64,000 nt of DNA from JAJEFO01 sp965209045 (GTDB lineage: Bacteria; Pseudomonadota; Alphaproteobacteria; Rhodobacterales; Rhodobacteraceae). Location: assembly GCA_965209045.1 (NCBI GenBank), contig CBDBPW010000001.1:248001-312000 (forward strand). The letters run 5' to 3'. The notes beneath the pieces were generated by a model. It was given only the letters and a program-made list of their open reading frames with translations, searched no databases and was not told the origin of the DNA. Below are positions 8,525 to 16,852 of this stretch, piece after piece (position 1 is the stretch's first letter; each line of letters opens with the position of its first letter). Position numbers and translations under genes: made by a program.

Positions 8525-10573
8525 TCATCTCACCATTGCCGCCACGTTGCCGCCGTCCACCGTAAGGATCGCGCCAGTCGTCTTTGTTGCCTTGGCGAGG
8601 TGAAGAAACGCTTCAGCGACGTCTCTTGCAGTCACCTCTCGCTTCAGGAGGTTTCCGCGCATGTACTCTTCCTGCGTGACGCCACGTGCGGCGGCTCTCT
8701 CTGCAACAAGTTCATCCGTCAGGAGCATGGTGCGGATCCGGTCGGCATTGACCGCGTTCGCGGTGATTCCCGATCCGCCAAATTCGATCGCATACTGGCG
8801 AACAAGCGCCATCAGCGCAGCTTTGGACGTGCCGTAGGGACCGAACCCGGGACCCGGATTCAGTGCCTGCTTCGATACATTGAAGACGATGGCGCCACCT
8901 GTTCCTTGCGCCGTCATGATCCGTACACACGCACGCGCCACCAAGTGGTGCGACCAGAAGTTCAGGTCGAATGCAGCGCGGAAAAAGGCGTCTTCGACCC
9001 TGTCGAGCGCGCCCTGAAACGCTGCGCCTGCATTGGAGACCAAAATGTCGATGCCGCCGAACCGACACGCAACCTGATGGATAGCGTCCTCTACTGCACT
9101 GGGTGCCGTGACGTCACAGACGACCGGCATGGCGCCGGTCTCGAACGCCGCCAGATCGACCCGCTCGGCGTCAATGTCCAGGATCGCAACCTCGGCACCC
9201 TCGGACTTCAGCAGCCTTGCCGTCGCGAGGCCGAGACCGCCGGCGCCACCTGTCACTATCGCGACCTGCCGATGCAGGGGTCTCTCGAGCGACTTTGCCA
9301 GCTTCGCCTGTTCGAGCGACCAGTACTCGATGTCAAAGAGATCCTCTTCGGGCAGCGCCACGAATGTCCCGATCCCCTCGGCCCTGCTGATCACATCCAC
9401 CGTCGCTTCCGCAATGTCCGCACAGACCGCCGCGTCCTTCGCCGACTTGCCGACGCCGAACAGGCCCACTCCCGGCACGTAGACGACGCGCGGCAAGGGA
9501 TCAAGCTGCGTGAGCCCGCCACCCGCCCGGGCGCTGTTGCGCTCAAAATAGGCGACGTATTCGTTGCAATAGGTCCTGACGCTGGCGGACAGCGCAGCTG
9601 CGAACACCTCCAGCTCACCGCTCGCAGGAGCCGGCGCCACCAAGCCGAAGCGCTTGATCCGGATCGAATGATCTGGCGCAGCATTGCCACGAGTTGCATA
9701 GTCGCTGACGTCCGCACCGTCGACAAATGCCCGGATCTGCTCGGAAGTGCGAAAGTCCAGGATCCAGCGGACGGGCCGCCCTTCCACGTCGCTCGGCCGG
9801 GCCAATGCGCCGCGAACCAACGGTGCGACCTCGCTCACGCCAGGCGCCCTTGCCGGAAGCCTGGTCCGGACGAACGGCCGTGGGGCGCCGGCGTCCAGCC
9901 GATTCTCCGCAGCTGTGCACATGTGGATCATGTCGTCATAGGACTGGCGCGGGTCATCGCTGAAGGTGAAGATCCCGTGGCACATCAGGATGAGGTGCTT
10001 CGGCGCGGGTGATTCATCCAGCTCCTTCCGGATTCTCTGAGAAAGAATGAAACCCGGCATGACATAGGGAATGACCGTCGTGTCCGGAAACAGGTCACGG
10101 ATGATTTCTTCGCCGTTCTCCTGGTTGGTCAGCGAGATGATGGCATTCGAATGTGTGTGATCGACGTGCTTGTGCGGCAATATCGCGTGCAGGACCGCCT
10201 CGATCGAGGGATTCGGGGCACCGGAATCGAGAAGCAGACGTCGTTGCGCCGCAACCAGGTCCACATCGCGCAGCCGCGGAATGCGCGCCAGCGCGGCCAA
10301 AGGAGCCAGTTCAACCGCCGGCAGGCCGGCGGGTTCGATCGTGCCCATGTCCCAGCCCGAGCCCTTGACACAGAGCACCTCGTGCACGACGCCGAGCGCA
10401 TCCGCCATCCGCGTCTTTACCGAGGTGTTGCCGCCGCCATGCAGAACGAGCCGGGGCTCCCGCCCCAGAAGACGCGTGGTATAGGTCCGGATCGCAAGGT
10501 CTTCGTTGACTCCCTTGCCGACGTAGCTTGAGGTCAGTGCCCGCAGTTCCGAGTCATCCCAGCGTGATTGCAT
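8525..10573 (-). CDS. Bifunctional class II aldolase / short-chain dehydrogenase (RhaD-like fusion)
   Basis: A 682-residue two-domain protein. The N-terminal part (about 1-400) is a class II aldolase domain with HGGGNTSVK and the zinc-binding HKHVDHTHSNAI. The C-terminal part (about 430-680) is a classical SDR with VTGGAGGLGLATA for NAD(P) binding and catalytic Tyr-x-x-x-Lys in YGTSKAA. This is the architecture of bifunctional rhamnulose-1-phosphate aldolase/lactaldehyde (alcohol) dehydrogenases. The ATG at 10573 is preceded by CTGGAGGGC. It lies 31 bases from the preceding aldolase gene in one operon. It probably cleaves a phosphorylated or free ketose and reduces or oxidises the aldehyde formed. 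The true sugar is unknown. Confidence 0.85.
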   Translation of the reverse strand: MQSRWDDSELRALTSSYVGKGVNEDLAIRTYTTRLLGREPRLVLHGGGNTSVKTRMADALGVVHEVLCVKGSGWDMGTIEPAGLPAVELAPLAALARIPRLRDVDLVAAQRRLLLDSGAPNPSIEAVLHAILPHKHVDHTHSNAIISLTNQENGEEIIRDLFPDTTVIPYVMPGFILSQRIRKELDESPAPKHLILMCHGIFTFSDDPRQSYDDMIHMCTAAENRLDAGAPRPFVRTRLPARAPGVSEVAPLVRGALARPSDVEGRPVRWILDFRTSEQIRAFVDGADVSDYATRGNAAPDHSIRIKRFGLVAPAPASGELEVFAAALSASVRTYCNEYVAYFERNSARAGGGLTQLDPLPRVVYVPGVGLFGVGKSAKDAAVCADIAEATVDVISRAEGIGTFVALPEEDLFDIEYWSLEQAKLAKSLERPLHRQVAIVTGGAGGLGLATARLLKSEGAEVAILDIDAERVDLAAFETGAMPVVCDVTAPSAVEDAIHQVACRFGGIDILVSNAGAAFQGALDRVEDAFFRAAFDLNFWSHHLVARACVRIMTAQGTGGAIVFNVSKQALNPGPGFGPYGTSKAALMALVRQYAIEFGGSGITANAVNADRIRTMLLTDELVAERAAARGVTQEEYMRGNLLKREVTARDVAEAFLHLAKATKTTGAILTVDGGNVAAMVR

Positions 10574-10604
10574 GTTGCCCTCCAGATGCGTGCCGCTTTG
10601 GTTC

Positions 10605-11279
10605 TCATGTCCGGTCGGGCAAATGTCGTTCATCTTCATGCGTGCCATGCACGGGCATCTGCGGCTCCTTGCATCGCAACGCAATCGTCAGCGTGTCGCG
10701 CACGAAGGCGATATGGGCCGTCTCCTCAATGAGCTCGGCAAGGTACTGTGCGGCCATCAGTGTCCTGCCGACCCCGATCGTGCCATGATTGGCAAGCACC
10801 GCGGCCTTGACCGCCGGGTCGTCAAAGACCGGCCCGATCTGCGCAGCAGTCTGAGGTCCGCCGTTCTCGGACAATGGGATCAGGGGGATGCGCCCGACCT
10901 TCTCGACCGTCTGCACCGTCAGGCAGGGTATTTCCAGGCCCGTGCTTGCGTATCCTGTTGCCCAGGGGCTGTGGCAATGGACCACGGCATCTACGTCGTC
11001 GCGGCGCCTGTAGAGATCAAGATGAAATTCCAGATCCTTGGACGGCTTTAGATCCAATGCCGTGGGCAGAATCGTCCCGTCCAGCATTGCAACCTGCAGG
11101 TTCTCCCGGGTGCATTCGTTGAAGCCGACGCCCGAGGCCTTAATGATGATCGCATTGCGGTCTGCTAGCCGAACGGAGAGGTTGCCGCCTGCATTGGTCT
11201 GCAGGCGCAGGTCAAAGCAACGTTTCGCGATGGCGATCAGGTCATCCTTCTTTGTCGCGAGGTCAGAATTTGCCGACAT
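10605..11279 (-). CDS. Class II aldolase/adducin family protein
   Basis: A 224-residue single-domain class II aldolase of the L-fuculose-phosphate aldolase / ribulose-5-phosphate epimerase fold. It shows TNAGGNLSVR for phosphate binding, VVHCHSPWATGYA with the zinc-binding histidines, and LANHGTIGVG. The order downstream of the Tm-1 gene (9-base gap) and upstream of a second aldolase fusion gene suggests successive steps on a carbohydrate acid or deoxysugar. A functional pairing with the Tm-1-like protein is a repeated theme in bacterial aldolase operons, but the reaction here is not established. Confidence 0.85.
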   Translation of the reverse strand: MSANSDLATKKDDLIAIAKRCFDLRLQTNAGGNLSVRLADRNAIIIKASGVGFNECTRENLQVAMLDGTILPTALDLKPSKDLEFHLDLYRRRDDVDAVVHCHSPWATGYASTGLEIPCLTVQTVEKVGRIPLIPLSENGGPQTAAQIGPVFDDPAVKAAVLANHGTIGVGRTLMAAQYLAELIEETAHIAFVRDTLTIALRCKEPQMPVHGTHEDERHLPDRT

Positions 11280-11288
11280 GCCAGGCCC

Positions 11289-12419
11289 TCAGAGATATGG
11301 TTTCAGGAGTTCGAGCACGCGTTGCGCCGTTGGCGGCTCGTTGATGTGATGCGGTATGGACTCGACTTCGTAGTGGCGAGCTCGCGCGACTAGCATCTCG
11401 AAGCAAAGGATGCGCAGCGCCTCGTCCTCGATTTCGCCGCTAGGGCAGTCGCGGTGCGAGAACCCGCCCATTGGGACGATCACATGCACCGGCGAATTGG
11501 CGTCGTTCAAATGTCCGGCGAGAATCTCGCACGCCTCCGCCATTTCCTCGGGCAAGACCTTGACGTGAGTGAATTGCTTCGAATGCTGATAGTGCGGCCG
11601 GGCGCTGTGGGCCGGCTCCAAGGTGTCGACAGGCCCGAGCCCGAGAAAGTTCAGACCGCCGGGAAGAACGATCTGCGGCAGATCGGCGGCAGCGGTGAAC
11701 CTGTTCTTCATGGAAACATGGTCGCCTGCAAAGAGCAGCCGGTTCAGTTCGTGGCAGGTCAGGTCTACCACTGCCTTGAAGGCGCCTTCCTCGGCAAATC
11801 GCGCAAATCCCGCCCCACCGAACCCGTTGGCGTGAAAGACCGCGCATGCTTCGCCCCGGTCCCGCAGCCCGGCCTCAATGCTGGCCACCGCGACGCCGGT
11901 CGCACCGAGTGCGGTCAGTCCGATCATCGGCTCCGCCAATTGCGGCGCTGGCACGGGCTGATTGCACACGCCCGCGACCACTGCTGCTGCCGCCTCGAGG
12001 GTCTGCCGCAGCAAGTCGTTCAGGCCGAGTATGTCCACGAGTGTCGGCACGATGATGAACACCTTGTCCGCCAGCGCCGGACGCGGATCGAATGGCAGTG
12101 GCGTAATCAGGATCTTGGGATGCAGGGCCGGAAGCGCATCGAAGACCTGCAGCACGATCTCGCCGCCGGTTCCGCCCCCGATGCCGACCACGACACCGAT
12201 CTCCTCTGCCCGCTTGCCGGCGAGATCGTGACCTATGTGCGCAGCGACCTCGGCCATGCGGCGCTTCTTTTCGTCGCCGTCGAGGGTGGATGCCCCGGCA
12301 TGGAGGGAAATGTCGACAAGCTTCACGGACACGCCCAGCTGCACCATTGCGGCGCGCAGGAAGCTGGCCTCCGCCTCCTTCGTCGTCAGCGTGGCGAGGA
12401 GGGTTGCCCTTGCCGCCAT
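11289..12419 (-). CDS. Tm-1-like ATP-binding protein (UPF0261)
   Basis: A 376-residue UPF0261/Tm-1-like protein. Visible landmarks are LATLTTKEAEASFLRAAM at the N-terminus, GVVVGIGGGTGGEIV, the ALGATGVAV central block, VFHANGFGGAGF and a C-terminal VIVPMGGFSH. The family binds ATP in its N-terminal half and is named after the tomato virus-resistance protein Tm-1; bacterial members sit in carbohydrate operons. The ATG at 12419 follows directly on the TAG stop of the damaged permease gene, with a GTG one codon earlier as an alternative. Biochemical role is unproven; context points to sugar-acid catabolism together with the class II aldolases. Confidence 0.87.
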   Translation of the reverse strand: MAARATLLATLTTKEAEASFLRAAMVQLGVSVKLVDISLHAGASTLDGDEKKRRMAEVAAHIGHDLAGKRAEEIGVVVGIGGGTGGEIVLQVFDALPALHPKILITPLPFDPRPALADKVFIIVPTLVDILGLNDLLRQTLEAAAAVVAGVCNQPVPAPQLAEPMIGLTALGATGVAVASIEAGLRDRGEACAVFHANGFGGAGFARFAEEGAFKAVVDLTCHELNRLLFAGDHVSMKNRFTAAADLPQIVLPGGLNFLGLGPVDTLEPAHSARPHYQHSKQFTHVKVLPEEMAEACEILAGHLNDANSPVHVIVPMGGFSHRDCPSGEIEDEALRILCFEMLVARARHYEVESIPHHINEPPTAQRVLELLKPYL

Positions 12420-12422
12420 CAC

Positions 12423-13151
12423 CTAGCCCTTGACCGCACCGGCAGTCATGCCGGTGATGATCTGACGCGACGCAAACAGCGTGAACAGTATGGGCGGCAC
12501 CGCCAGCAACATGCAGGTGGCCATGATGATGCCCCACTCGATGCTGAATTCTCTGGTGTTGTTCACGATCAGGATCGGAACGGTATTGGCGTCCCGGCCT
12601 GCCAGCGCGGAAGCCAGGAGACACTCGTTCCACGCAATTAGAAACGTGAAGATGGCGGCAGCGGCCAGTCCCGGATTGATCGGCGGCATCACGATCCGCC
12701 TGGACACATGGAACGGACCTGCGCCGTCGACGCGTGCGCCCTCTCTTGGCGAATGCGGAACCAGCAGAACTGCAGGCGGGACCATGCGCACGGCAAGCGT
12801 GGCAAGCGAGACGCTGTCGCGCCCAATGAACCGAAAGCGGACGAGCGCGTAGGCTGTCATGCAGCCAATGTAGAGCGTCAGCGCCGTGGAGATCAGCGCA
12901 ATTGTGATCGAGTTGATGAAGGCCCCGCCGAAACGGATGGCGCAGAAGTCCAGATGATCGGGTTCGTACCAAAGTATGTCGCAGAGTGCGGTGCCATGGT
13001 TCTGTACGGAGGGCATGAAGAAAAGAGCGCTGGCCCCGGAAATGATCTCGATGTCTGTCTTGAACGAGTTCGAGAACATCAGGAACACGGACCCGACTGA
13101 CATGAATGCCAGCGTCACGAGCAAGGCGTAGGACGCAAGGTGCTGACGATC
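12423..13151 (-). pseudogene. ABC sugar permease (MalG type), damaged by internal deletion
   Basis: The frame encodes a CUT1-type permease but is incomplete in two ways. First, no ATG is available at its 5' end; the permease frame emerges from the ABC-ATPase remnant (13157-13222) in a different reading frame, with recognisable permease residues from about 13145 (QHLASYALLVTLAF). Second, alignment by eye with the sibling permease at 18783-19622 shows that about 40 residues are missing in frame between RMVPPAVLLVP and VDGAGPF. These include a membrane segment and part of the loop that contacts the ATPase. The C-terminus ASRQIITGMTAGAVKG is intact. It is very unlikely to work. It is followed at once by the Tm-1 gene. 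Confidence 0.8.
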
Positions 13152-13156
13152 GCCGT

Positions 13157-13222
13157 GATGGCGTGCAGGACCTCAACGGCGCCGTAGCGCTTGGCGACCT
13201 TCGACAGGCGAATTTCAGGCAT
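13157..13222 (-). pseudogene. ABC transporter ATP-binding protein, N-terminal remnant
   Basis: Only the first 22 codons remain: ATG at 13222 preceded by GGAGGAG, then PEIRLSKVAKRYGAVEVLH, which is the normal start of a MalK/UgpC-type ATPase. After HAI the homology stops and the sequence changes into the N-terminal part of a permease in another frame. This indicates a deletion that removed the ATPase body and probably other transporter genes between. The promoter and ribosome binding site survive, so the operon downstream may still be transcribed from here. Confidence 0.8.
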
Positions 13223-13253
13223 CGAATCCCTGCTCCTCCATAATGCCGCAATT

Positions 13254-13283
13254 TTGCATACAAAAAGAAAAGAAAGTATGCAA
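13254..13283. promoter_or_regulatory. Inverted repeat, candidate GntR operator
   Basis: TTGCATAC (13254-13261) and GTATGCAA (13276-13283) form a perfect 8-bp inverted repeat with a 14-base A-rich spacer. The left half also sits in TTTTG-CATA-CAAAA, a small palindrome of the type bound by FadR/VanR-subfamily GntR proteins. It lies in the divergent promoter region between the gntR gene and the damaged transporter operon, so autoregulation plus control of the operon is likely. Confidence 0.6.
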
Positions 13284-13341
13284 GTTTGCATTTCCGTCTC
13301 GATGAGTGTACTGAGCCCGGAAGCGGAGGACTGGGACAGGC

Positions 13342-14007
13342 ATGTTGAAGAGCGCCGCAAACCGCGCCGACAGCCAGAGACACTCGATGGCACAGCGCAT
13401 CGAACAGGCACTCTTGGAAGAGATAGGAACGGGCGACCTCAGGCCGGGACAAAGACTGGACGAGGTGGGCCTCGCAAGGCGATTCGGGGCTTCGCGAACC
13501 CCTGTGCGCGAGGCGCTGTCCCGCCTGGCCGCGCAGGGCATTCTTGTCCAGGGCGAGAGACGGGGTGTCTTCGTTGCGGAATATAGCCGTGAAGAGCTCA
13601 GCCAGATATTCGAGGCCATGCACGAAATCGAAGCCGCATGTGCAAGGATCGCCTCGCAGCGACTCACGTTCCTGTCGAGGTCGGAAATCGAGGCGGCGCA
13701 GGCTGCCTGCGTGGCCGCTGCGGAAGATGGCGACCGACCGAGATACCTGCGCGCAAACGAATCATTACACTTGGCCATCTACCGAGCCACGGGAAATCCG
13801 TACATCGCCGAGATCGCTTCCGAGTTCCGTCGGCGCACCGGCCCCTTCCGGGAAAAGAAGTTCGACACCCGTGACGATCTCCTGGCTTCTGCCCGGAGCC
13901 ATGAGGAATTGATAAATGACATTTTCTCCGAGGATTCGGCAACGGCATCCCGAAGCATGCGCAGCCACATGACCGCGAGTTTCCTCGAAACGCTCAAGGC
14001 GAACTGA
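13342..14007 (+). CDS. GntR-family transcriptional regulator (FCD subfamily)
   Basis: A 221-residue regulator. The N-terminal winged helix is plain (IEQALLEEIGTGDLRPGQRL, then GASRTPVREALSRLAAQGIL, then a GERRGVFVAEY wing). The C-terminal all-helical FCD ligand domain follows, with EIEAACARIA and a metal/ligand site in NESLHLAIYRATGN and SHEELI. The ATG at 13342 has GGAGGA about 11 bases upstream; a second ATG at 13387 is possible. It stands between two divergent carbohydrate operons, with an inverted repeat at 13254-13283, and is probably their common repressor. The ligand is likely a sugar acid of the encoded pathway. Confidence 0.9.
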   Translation: MLKSAANRADSQRHSMAQRIEQALLEEIGTGDLRPGQRLDEVGLARRFGASRTPVREALSRLAAQGILVQGERRGVFVAEYSREELSQIFEAMHEIEAACARIASQRLTFLSRSEIEAAQAACVAAAEDGDRPRYLRANESLHLAIYRATGNPYIAEIASEFRRRTGPFREKKFDTRDDLLASARSHEELINDIFSEDSATASRSMRSHMTASFLETLKAN

Positions 14008-14099
14008 CGCCGAGGGGTGCCGGAGAATAGCATTGTAAATGTGTCCCTTTTCATACTTTTGTGCACAGAATTGGAAACACTGAACTACGGAGCGACCCC

Positions 14100-15032
14100 A
14101 TGACCGTTGCAGAGACGAGAATCTACCCCATAAACACAGGCTGGCTTCATGGGGACCTTGGAACCTACATTTTCTGGAAGGGCCCCGCAGGCAAGAAGAA
14201 GTGGCAGCCGGTCTATTGCCACTTCGTCGACACCGGCGAGCACAAGATCCTGATCGACACCGGGCTGCCGGATCAGGAACGCGCCAGCAAGTATCACCAC
14301 AACTGCGAGAAACGCGGCTGCCTGCAGGTCCACGAGCACCTGGAACAGGAACTCGGCCTGCATCCCGACCAGATCGACGTGATCATCTTCACCCATCTTC
14401 ACTGGGATCACGTGCAGAACATGAAGGAGTTCAGGAACGCTCGCTACATCGCTCCGAAGGCCGAGCTCGAGATGGCATACAATCCGCTGCCGCTCTACTA
14501 CCGCACCTACGAGTGCGGCATTCTTGGCATCGAGCCAGCCTATGCAGGATGCGTCTTCGAGGCTGTGGACGGCGAGTGCGAGGTGCTGCCTGGCATCACG
14601 ATGTTTCCGACGCCGGGACACTCAGTGGGACACATGGCCGTGAGTGTCGCCACCAGTGCGGGCGACATCGTGGTTTGCGGCGACGCGATCTTCGAAGAGC
14701 GCAACCTGGAACCGAATCCAGCCGAAATGTGGCGCTACTGGGTGCCCGCAAGGTTCGTGAATTCCTATGACGGCTGGAAGTCGGTCGAAGAGCTGGACAA
14801 GCGCGCAGACTACGTCCTGCCGTGTCATGACCATGCAGCGAATGCGCGCTCGAAGGTCTTTCCCTTTGAAGGCATGCCGATTCGCAGGCGGCGCCAGGCG
14901 ATTCCGGGCTACCAGTTCTATTTCGGTGACATGCCCGCCGGCGCAGCCGGAAGGGAGGCGCCCGCGATGGCGGCCGAAGACGTCGATGCTTACGTTTCGA
15001 GCCTCGCCAGACCCGAAGACATGGAAGACTGA
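14100..15032 (+). CDS. MBL-fold hydrolase (lactonase-like, N-acyl-homoserine-lactonase family)
   Basis: A 310-residue metallo-beta-lactamase-fold protein with the dinuclear metal motif THLHWDHVQN, a later TPGHSVGHM histidine and CGDAIFEE aspartate, and a terminal LPCHDHAA. The overall pattern is that of the AHL-lactonase family. The ATG at 14100 has GGAG upstream and gives the usual ETRIYPINTGW start; the frame could begin at 14061 but lacks a signal there. As the first gene of an operon ending in aldolase and kinase, it more likely opens a sugar lactone than a quorum signal. That substrate call is inference from context. Confidence 0.85.
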   Translation: MTVAETRIYPINTGWLHGDLGTYIFWKGPAGKKKWQPVYCHFVDTGEHKILIDTGLPDQERASKYHHNCEKRGCLQVHEHLEQELGLHPDQIDVIIFTHLHWDHVQNMKEFRNARYIAPKAELEMAYNPLPLYYRTYECGILGIEPAYAGCVFEAVDGECEVLPGITMFPTPGHSVGHMAVSVATSAGDIVVCGDAIFEERNLEPNPAEMWRYWVPARFVNSYDGWKSVEELDKRADYVLPCHDHAANARSKVFPFEGMPIRRRRQAIPGYQFYFGDMPAGAAGREAPAMAAEDVDAYVSSLARPEDMED

Positions 15033-15038
15033 CCCCCG

Positions 15039-15878
15039 ATGACCCGTGCCATCAGGAGCGTCCTGGAGGTGGCAATGGGATACGACGCCATCATTCTGGA
15101 TCAATGGGGCGTGCTGCACGATGGCAGCGAACCGTATCCCGGCGCGGTGACTGCGCTTGAAGCGCTGCGGAGCGCTGGCGCACAGCTTGCGGTCCTGTCC
15201 AATTCGGGGAAGCGGGCATCGGAAAACGAGACACGGATCGCGGCAATGGGGTTCCCCCCTGGTCTGTTCAACGTGGTAATGACAAGCGGTGAGGCGCTTT
15301 GGCTGGACGTCAGGTCCGGTCGCGTGCCTGAACGGCGGTACTTCGCCGTCGAGCGGGTGCAAGGCGACGCGGATACATGGGCCGGCGGCCTGGATGTCAC
15401 GATCTGTGACGTGCCGGAGGCTGCCGAGGCGATCCTGATCATGGGGCTTCCCGAGAGCGCTGCCGCTGAGGATTGGCAGGATGTCCTGGATCACGCGATG
15501 ACGGCGAACCTTACGGTCTATTGCTCGAATCCCGATCGCGCCAGCCCGCGCTCAGGGGACCGCAACACGCTGGCTCCCGGCGCGCTTGCTCACATGCACA
15601 AGGAGAATGGCGGCAACGTGGTCTTCTATGGCAAGCCTCATCTTCACGTGTTCGAGGCGATGGAGCGTTCCCTAGGGGGACCACGCCGGTTGATGGTCGG
15701 AGACAGCCTGGAACACGACATTGCAGGGGCACATGGTGCAGGCTGGGACAGCGTGTTCGTGCAAGGCGGTCTCCTGCGCCAGAATTTCACGGCTGGCGAT
15801 GCGGCGGACACCCTGGCCAGACTCTGCGCTGTAGAGGGCGTTCGGGCGCCCACATACCGAATGGAGCTACTTGCATGA
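15039..15878 (+). CDS. HAD-superfamily hydrolase, TIGR01459-type (subfamily IIA)
   Basis: A 279-residue HAD-IIA protein. The nucleophile motif is DQWGVLHDG, the form typical of TIGR01459 proteins in place of the usual DxDG. It is followed by LSNSGKR (motif II), GKPH and VGDSLEHDIAGA (motifs III/IV). The ATG at 15039 keeps the N-terminal TRAIRSVLEVA lead found in relatives; a later ATG at 15075 has a better ribosome binding site (GGAGGTGG), so that start is possible. It begins 6 bases after the lactonase and overlaps the next gene by ATGA. It probably removes a phosphate from a pathway intermediate. Confidence 0.85.
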   Translation: MTRAIRSVLEVAMGYDAIILDQWGVLHDGSEPYPGAVTALEALRSAGAQLAVLSNSGKRASENETRIAAMGFPPGLFNVVMTSGEALWLDVRSGRVPERRYFAVERVQGDADTWAGGLDVTICDVPEAAEAILIMGLPESAAAEDWQDVLDHAMTANLTVYCSNPDRASPRSGDRNTLAPGALAHMHKENGGNVVFYGKPHLHVFEAMERSLGGPRRLMVGDSLEHDIAGAHGAGWDSVFVQGGLLRQNFTAGDAADTLARLCAVEGVRAPTYRMELLA

Positions 15879-16852
15879 GCGCATACCTCGCACCTCCGGA
15901 TTCAGAGTTCCGCGCCCTCTCTGCCCGTCTTGGCAAGGATCCGCTTCAGGTCCAAGGCCCTGGAGGAAACACCTCCTTGAAAGACGGCGATGTCATGTGG
16001 ATCAAGGCCTCAGGCACGGAACTGGCGCATGCGGAACGACAGGACATCTTCGTCGCCGTAAGTCGCGCGGTAGCGCTGGCGGAAACGCACGGGTCCGCAG
16101 GAGACGGGAGTTGCCAGGCAGCCGTTCTCGACCCGCATTCCAAGCTTCGACCGTCGATAGAGACGACGTTTCACGCCGCACTCGATCATACGGTCGTAGT
16201 GCATACACATTCGGTCGCGACCCTGACGCATGCAATCAGCCCCGAAGGTCGTGCCGCCGCACGCGACAAGCTTGGAGGCCTGCCCTTCGTGATGGTGCCC
16301 TATGCCAAGCCCGGCCTGCCGTTGACCAATTCGATCATGTCAAGGGTGACGGCGGAAACAGCCGTGGTTGTTTTGCAGAACCACGGACTGATCTGCTGCG
16401 GCAGTTCAGCGTCGGAAGTTTCCGAACTGCTCGGCGAAGTGGAGGAAAGACTTGCCATGCCGCTTCGCGGGGCACAGTACACTCCCCCGGAAGCAAGTCC
16501 GGAATCCGGCATGGAATGGGTGAGCGAGGGGTGGATGGCACAGCAACAGCGCACCTGCACATTGGCGATGTCCGGTTCGTACTATCCCGACCACGTCGTC
16601 TTTCTCGGACCAGGAGGACTTCCTGCCAGCGGGCAAGAAGGCGCATGGCCAGCCAACCTTTCCGAGGGCGTCGGCATCGCGCTTCGTACTGACGCGTCAT
16701 CAAGCCAACGAGCCATGCTGCGATGCCTTTCGGACGTGCTTGGGCGACTTCCGGAGGAGTGGTCTGCAAGTCCCATCGGACCAGAGGCAGAGGCAGAACT
16801 TCTGAACTGGGATGCCGAAAAGTACCGGCAGGCACTGGCTTCGCGCCCATGA
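15875..16852 (+). CDS. Class II aldolase family protein (long form)
   Basis: A 325-residue protein with a class II aldolase domain in its first two thirds: QGPGGNTSLKDGDVMWIKASGTEL for phosphate binding, VVHTHSVATLTHA for zinc, and LQNHGLICCG. The remaining about 110 residues are an additional C-terminal region seen in long class II aldolases. Both ends overlap neighbours by ATGA (at 15875 and 16849), so HAD hydrolase, aldolase and kinase are made in step. It should cleave or epimerise a phosphorylated sugar acid. The exact substrate is unknown. Confidence 0.85.
   Translation: MSAYLAPPDSEFRALSARLGKDPLQVQGPGGNTSLKDGDVMWIKASGTELAHAERQDIFVAVSRAVALAETHGSAGDGSCQAAVLDPHSKLRPSIETTFHAALDHTVVVHTHSVATLTHAISPEGRAAARDKLGGLPFVMVPYAKPGLPLTNSIMSRVTAETAVVVLQNHGLICCGSSASEVSELLGEVEERLAMPLRGAQYTPPEASPESGMEWVSEGWMAQQQRTCTLAMSGSYYPDHVVFLGPGGLPASGQEGAWPANLSEGVGIALRTDASSSQRAMLRCLSDVLGRLPEEWSASPIGPEAEAELLNWDAEKYRQALASRP

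Noticed and set aside
8471..10012. 513-codon plus-strand open frame
   Set aside because: Antisense to the aldolase-dehydrogenase fusion, whose motifs are complete.
11875..13623. 582-codon minus-strand open frame
   Set aside because: Out-of-frame reading across the Tm-1 and permease genes and the promoter region; low-complexity Arg/His sequence.
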